Notes under the pieces: generated by a model
What the model was told of the DNA's origin: nothing
The model's input: only the letters and a program-made list of their open reading frames with translations
Database searches by the model: none
NCBI RefSeq assembly: GCF_003254395.2
Contig: NC_037642.1
Location: forward strand, 10,128,736-10,192,735
Reading direction: 5' to 3'
DNA: 64,000 nucleotides
Origin: Apis mellifera
Lineage: Eukaryota; Arthropoda; Insecta; Hymenoptera; Apidae
Shown: piece by piece, positions 58,503 through 64,000 of the stretch
How positions within the stretch are numbered: the first letter of the stretch is position 1
How the letters are laid out: the number at the start of each line of letters is the position of its first letter
Program-made: the position numbers and the translations under genes

Positions 58503-61500
58503 TCAGTGGTGAAGCAGGAAAAGAGACCGTTTACCTGCTCGTTTTTCGTACGAACGAGGGAATGGATCGGGGGAAAAAAATTTGAATTTTAAAATTCCGA
58601 AGATGAAGGGCGAAAGTGGAACGCGCGAGTCGGAATATTAAAAATGGAGCATCAATGGCCGGCTCTTTTGTCGGTCAAAGGGGGCCGAGGGAACAAATGA
58701 GAATTGGGGAGGAGAAGGATGTGGGAAGAAAGAAGGGTGATGAGGAGAGAAGAGAGAGGGAGAGGGAGACTGTTCAAGAAAGCGAAACGCAATATTTGCT
58801 TCCCTCCTCCCCCCCCCCCACTTTTTTGTTTTCGATGCACCAAACTCCGCTCGTCGTTCGACTCGTTTCCACAGGGGAAATTAGGCGCAGCGTTAGGATA
58901 GATTTCAACAAAAAATCAAAATCTGTTTGATCTCGAATTGAATATTTTATATTTTAAATATCAATCTTGGAATAATTTCAAGTATCTTTAAATAATTTTA
59001 ATAAGATTTAATTTTAATAAGAGGAGACGAAATCTCGAGGAACAAACGTAAAAAGAAAGATCGAAACTTTTGAATCGATACATCATAAGATTTCGAAACT
59101 TCTCGAATCTTAATCTTAACCTTCTGCTCCAAACAGAGATGTGAAATCTAAGGATCTACTAGAAGAGAGGGAAAAAAAAATTATCTGAATCGTATTAATT
59201 TCGAATCAAAACTTGTTTAATCCTCTCCTCTTTAAATCGCCATTTCGACATAGTCACTCATAGAAGAAAGGAGAAAAAAACCTGGAAAGAATCATAGAAT
59301 TATCGATCTGAAAAAACTTTTAAAAACCCATTTTTAATCCTCTCGTTTAAATGCCCCGGAGAAAACGTTCTCTCCCAAGACAAAAGAAAGCCAAGATCCA
59401 TTACAAAGATTAGAGGAAACCTTTTAATCACATCCCCAAAGGAAAGAAAGAATGGCAAGAAACGATGTTTCTTCGTTGAAAAAAAAAAGAAAAAATAAAA
59501 ATCGTTCGTTCGATTCGATTAAACTTTCCTTCCTGAAAAAAAAAAAAGGGAAGGGAGGATATGTCGAAAATCGAGGGAATCTCTGCTTTTTGCTTGCCAT
59601 TAGAGAAATCACGAGAGGAAGAGAATTCTTCTTAGATTTATTCCTCCTTTTCTTCTTCTTTCTCTTTCCTATCTCTTGGCGTACGACGCGTACTTCCGGT
59701 TCTCATCGAGAAAGAATTGGCATCGAATCGACGAGCAAATTTCGACCGCCGCGACACGTGTTACAATACTTTCCTTCGACGATTCGGAAATTCACGATTT
59801 CGAAACGAGGGGGTAACGAGGTTAAGTCGGAAGAGGACGAGGGAATAAGTCGTTCGAGCTTGGAAAGAGAAATTACGAAGGTGAAGCTTTGCCGGTTTAA
59901 TAAGAGGGGGTTAAGGGAATAAGGAAGAAGCAGAAATTAAAGGGACGAGAGAAGGCAAGGTGCATTTTACGTAATTTCGATTCTTGGTTATTTTGTTTCG
60001 TAAAAGAAGAAGAAGGGTTATTAAGTAAATATTAATTTCATTTTAACTTAATCGATTTCCGTTGAACGTTCGATGATAATTAATAAAACGAAAAGAGGAA
60101 AAGAAAGAAAGAGAGATTGGAGGATAATCAAAGATTTGACTGAGAATGTTCCTCGATTAACATCTTTCTTTTCTTCTTCCATTATTTTGAAGCCAATATA
60201 TTACATTGAAAATTCTCGTTTTATACGAATCTTCTTTCCCTTATCACGATTTGTAAATTTTAACAACAAATTCGCAAAACGATTCCATTAAGATCAAAAA
60301 TGTCAAAGGTAATTTTCCCTTTAAGTTATATAAAAAAAAAAAAAATAATTTCTACAACGTTTCAGTGAGTCGGTCTTATCGCGAAGATCAAAAGTGTATA
60401 ATCATACGTCGTAAATATTAACGAGAATAGTCGGTCGATTAATTCTTTTACGTTACGAGTTCGTACGGAATATCCTTTGATCGAGATTTCCAGTAAAAAA
60501 AAAACGTAAATAACAAGCTGGGCTTACATAGATCGATAAATTTCAGCTTTATGACTCGAGGAATTAAAAAAATTACAAATTGTTTTAAACAAAGGAGAAA
60601 AAAAACAGCAATTTAAAAATGTTGGCCTCAAACGAGATTCATCCTTAACAACAGTAGCTCGTAAATACGTAAAATATTGCAAGAATGTTGTATTGCAGGC
60701 AGGTTTTTGCTTTTACTGGCCACGTTAAATCATGTCGCGGCCAGAAGTAGAATAAAACGGCCACAGAACGGACGGAAGTAATACAAGTCATTATTTCAGC
60801 CGAGCAAGTGGCGCAGATCAACAAGTATTAGAAGTGAAGCAAGTCGATCCTCGTCCGACAAGTGGAATAAGACTTTTAAATTTTAATAGAACGTTCGAAG
60901 AATCAAATATCCTTTCGCTGGAATAGATCCTGTGCACATTTTATTATCCGTATAAATTGAAAGCTGGAACAAAACGATCGATAAAAAAAAAAAACCATAA
61001 ATAATCGATCATAGCCACGGATGAAAATTTCTTTGTCGCGAAAAATGGAGGAGACACGGGCGTGGCCTCTCCTCAGTGGAGAAAAGTAAAGGTGGAGCAA
61101 TTTCCGTTTCGCACGAGCCGCATAAATAAAGAAGAGTCGCGCAATTTCCTGGCCGCCATAACGAGAATATGATTGTTCGCTTTATAGCGCCGCGGCGCGG
61201 CGTTGCGTTCCGACTACGCTTCCCCCTCTTCGAAGAAGCGTGGAAGAAAGAGGCACGCAGCTCGTAAACACCAGTTACGTTCCAACTATTAGATTGGCCG
61301 TCTTGAAGGATGGGTAGGACGCAATCGTATCGAGCGAGTAAATTTGAAACTTTATTCCCGAGAGGACAGGAGAATCGAAGCTCGATAATAGACGATACGT
61401 ATGATATCGAGATGTGTCGACGTGTTCGATTTCCGTATGGGGGGAATTTTAATGGAATTCCGAGGATTGTATGAAACGGGGATTAAAACGAGGAATATTC

Positions 61501-64000
61501 GTTCGGTGCGCGAGGCTATCCGATTGTTACGGTCGATTAAAATCCAAAGCCGTGTTAGGACTGCTTACCGCGAGAGGCGCTGCGATTGAAATTTCTACCG
61601 TTGAAATCCGTTTACGATTCAAAGTTGAGAAAACTATGCTCGCTCGAAAATTGATTTTCAACGGATGAAGTGTTTGAGAGCGAGCTTGTTCCTGGCCTCC
61701 GGTTATTATCAAAAATTTACGAACGAATAAACTCATTATCAAATATTCAACATTCCAAGATCAAACGATTCGATCGATGTACAAACTCTTTTAAGCTAAA
61801 TCGTACAGGTTAGAAAAATTAACGCGTAACAAATTCGATTGCGGGTCGATATAGCGCGATTGATTTTCCAGCACGGTCTTCGCTCGGCTCTTTTAATCGA
61901 GTTAATCAACGCGTTACGAATTTACGCGTGGGAATTGGACGCGGACGAGACGAGAATTGTAATACTTGTTAGAGAAGCGTGTTTCAAATTTCAAATTATC
62001 GCCCCTATAAATTGCTACGTTGTTGCACCGATTGACCATGAAATAAATACATTAGAAGCATTGATTTTACAGCTTAATCAAGATATAACGTGAACGTACG
62101 AGTTTATCTGGCCTGGCTGACGTTATTACGCCCCTACTCTACTGCGTCGATTCAGTCACGAACGCGTTTCCCTCGTTCAATCCGATACGCCTGTATTTCA
62201 CTCTGCTTAACCACGTCGTCTCTCTGATAGTTTGGTTAAGCTTATGCCCGTTCCTGTTAATGAATACAAATATCAAACACTTTGACTTCGAGTCACGGAA
62301 TCGAGTACGAATTTTCTCAAATTGTTTTCATTAAGAAATATATAATGTTTCTTTCAATTCATACGATAAATATCTTTACCCTATATTTCTTCGCACGATT
62401 TTTTTTTTTTTATTATCGCAATTCCATTTCCTCGCCATGCGTTATATTTCATCGAAACAAAATCAATTTCGAAGAACTTTTAACCGTTTTCGTAAACGGT
62501 TTTCGAGTACATTCTCTTTAAAAGCAAACAAGCAACTGGTCCGTTTAATCACAAATCGTCGTGATTTGCGTTTAGCGCTTGTCTATTTGTCATGGGGGCA
62601 AGCATTCGTGACGAGGCGATTGCTCGACCGCGTTGATTTCACGCGCCACTACCAAAGCAAATTTCCCCAATCCAATATTTCCGTACGGCTTCTGGGCTTA
62701 CAATTCACCGGGATAACGCGTGGATAATGAAGCTTATGACCACCCGCTACGATAATCAATTTCGACATAGCGAGCCATCTTTCTTTGACCGTGCACCGTG
62801 ATTTAATCAAGCTTCGCCGATTTAGACGGAAACAGAATTCGTTCCTCTTTGAGGCTTTAATTGTCTCGTCCAATACCAGTTTAATACAATAATGCTACGA
62901 CAATTGTTATTAAGTTACATCGTGTCGATCGACTCGATATCGAATCAATGAGACAAGAAAAATTAAATTTTTATATTTTACTTTGTCGTTCGCTGTAGAA
63001 AATTACCGCGAGATCTAATTTTTTAAATCTGTCTATCTCAAATTCTTCAAACTTAAAATTTGACTTATAAAGTAATTCAAAATGAATTAAAAAAAATTAA
63101 GAAAATAATCTATGAGCTATAAGCGACGGATTCTGGCTCTATCAGTTTGGAAAGCGATGCTTCAAGTAGCACGTTATCGCTTTTTTAATTTAAAAAAAAC
63201 CGTGAAGAATGAAAAAAAACGGTACAAGAGGGAAAAAATAAAAATTTACAAGAGAACCGCGGCGGCATTTTGCCAGGGAATGGCCGAATGCCCACAAATC
63301 AACGTCGACTTTACATTTTAAACAGTTTTCGAGGTAACTACCTACGAACTTGACTGGGAAATTCCCACGTTAGCCAACCATCAGGATCTCCTAGGATGTC
63401 GTGGACTGTTCCTGACGGGAAAACTAATCCGACAAGCTTGAAATATAGTAGGTAAGTAACCATAGTGGAAATTGCGGCTGGTTTCCTCTGTGTAATTGAA
63501 TCCATGCCTTGTTAAACTTTTGGAATTTTACTTTTATTCCTTTCTCGTTCATCTATTTCAATATTGTTTCGAAATGAAAATTTTACGAGAGGTTAATATT
63601 ATCTGTTCGAGTGCTGATACGATATTTAGGAAAAATATAAAAATATAGGTTAGATTATTTGTTCAAAATTAAATAACCTGTTATATTCTTTTAATAAAAC
63701 AAACTTGATATTGATAAGGAAAATTCACAATAATTATTTCATATTTTTCTCGAGATTAAAAATCTTTCAAATAAAGAAACACGGCCGAGTCAAAAATAAC
63801 CTAAAAAACGAAGCGGAATTAGATATTCGCATATACCAGTCATAAATGTTATTATTTTAATTAATTCTCATGATCTTTCTATTTTTAAAAAAAATTTAAT
63901 TATCGAACTTTCAAAATTTTCAAACAGCTATAAAATAAATAAAGTTCAATAGAATTCGAACGAAAAATCTTTCGATAGATGTCAATAACACGAATATTTT
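58498..64000. other. Non-repetitive right end, no gene recognised
   Basis: Purine-rich plus strand at 58680-58780 with a following C-run (58809-58820), A-runs near 59479 and 59538, the CpG-dense spot near 61.15-61.20 kb, and higher-complexity stretches at 61840-62100 and 62540-62830. Open frames up to 156 codons (plus, 59452-59922) are lysine- or phenylalanine-rich at their starts and unrecognised. Confidence 0.4.
61140..61215. promoter_or_regulatory. CpG-dense spot with YY1-type word and palindrome
   Basis: GGCCGCCATAA (61151-61161) is followed by the perfect 12-bp palindrome GCGCCGCGGCGC (61187-61198) in a short CpG-rich patch within AT-rich DNA. Candidate regulatory element or promoter. 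No transcript structure can be read. Confidence 0.3.

Noticed and set aside
62649..62873. 74-codon minus-strand open frame with a protein-like composition
   Set aside because: No family recognised, and a plus-strand frame is open over part of the same stretch.

Overview
This window looks like non-coding nuclear DNA from an insect, most probably a bee or other hymenopteran. The evidence is an AT-rich background that is not depleted in CpG (TCGA and TTCGAA words are everywhere), short TTAGG/CCTAA insect telomere-type runs, many decayed AT-rich tandem arrays, and a Tc1/mariner relic. The taxon call is inference from composition. I found no bacterial-type gene organisation, no tRNA or rRNA signature, no CRISPR array, and no host protein-coding exon that I can identify. 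The region is best read as intergenic DNA or a very long intron.

The only recognisable protein-coding sequence is a mariner-type transposable element at 35536-36328. It has matching 28-bp terminal inverted repeats with one mismatch, TA target-site duplications, and a reverse-strand transposase pseudogene at 35641-36210. The pseudogene keeps the three catalytic aspartates with a DD41D spacing. It lacks the N-terminal DNA-binding half and carries one in-frame stop. A 32-bp near-copy of its subterminal sequence lies about 275 bp to its left.

Most of the rest alternates between two kinds of sequence. The first is long, diverged AT-rich tandem arrays with units of about 65-300 bp. They lie at roughly 2.3-3.3, 9.5-10.6, 12.6-13.2, 14.6-16.5, 17.9-19.6, 20.3-22.0, 25.0-26.5, 28.0-28.4, 30.4-32.5, 33.7-34.8, 37.5-39.3, 40.5-42.1, 50.7-51.9, 53.8-54.7 and 57.4-58.3 kb. 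The second is non-repetitive islands of higher complexity and higher GC. The most conspicuous island is a CpG-rich block at about 30.04-30.38 kb with an NRF-1-like site, the best promoter or first-exon candidate. Other islands carry palindromes, hairpins and binding-site-like words: paired POU octamers at 0.3 kb, C/EBP words at 12.8-13.6 kb, a double palindrome at 11.35 kb, and a cluster of GCCAT (Pho/YY1-type) words at 48.2-50.5 kb.

Simple repeats include an (AT)n run at 58.44 kb, several (GA)n runs, and a polypurine tract of about 300 bp at 52.97-53.27 kb. Many open frames of 60-200 codons occur on both strands, but they cross repeats and low-complexity tracts, resemble no family I know, and are treated as chance. 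I see no convincing novel multi-gene system here. The items most worth checking are the transposon relic, the CpG island with its adjoining higher-order array, and the non-repetitive islands as possible conserved regulatory DNA.
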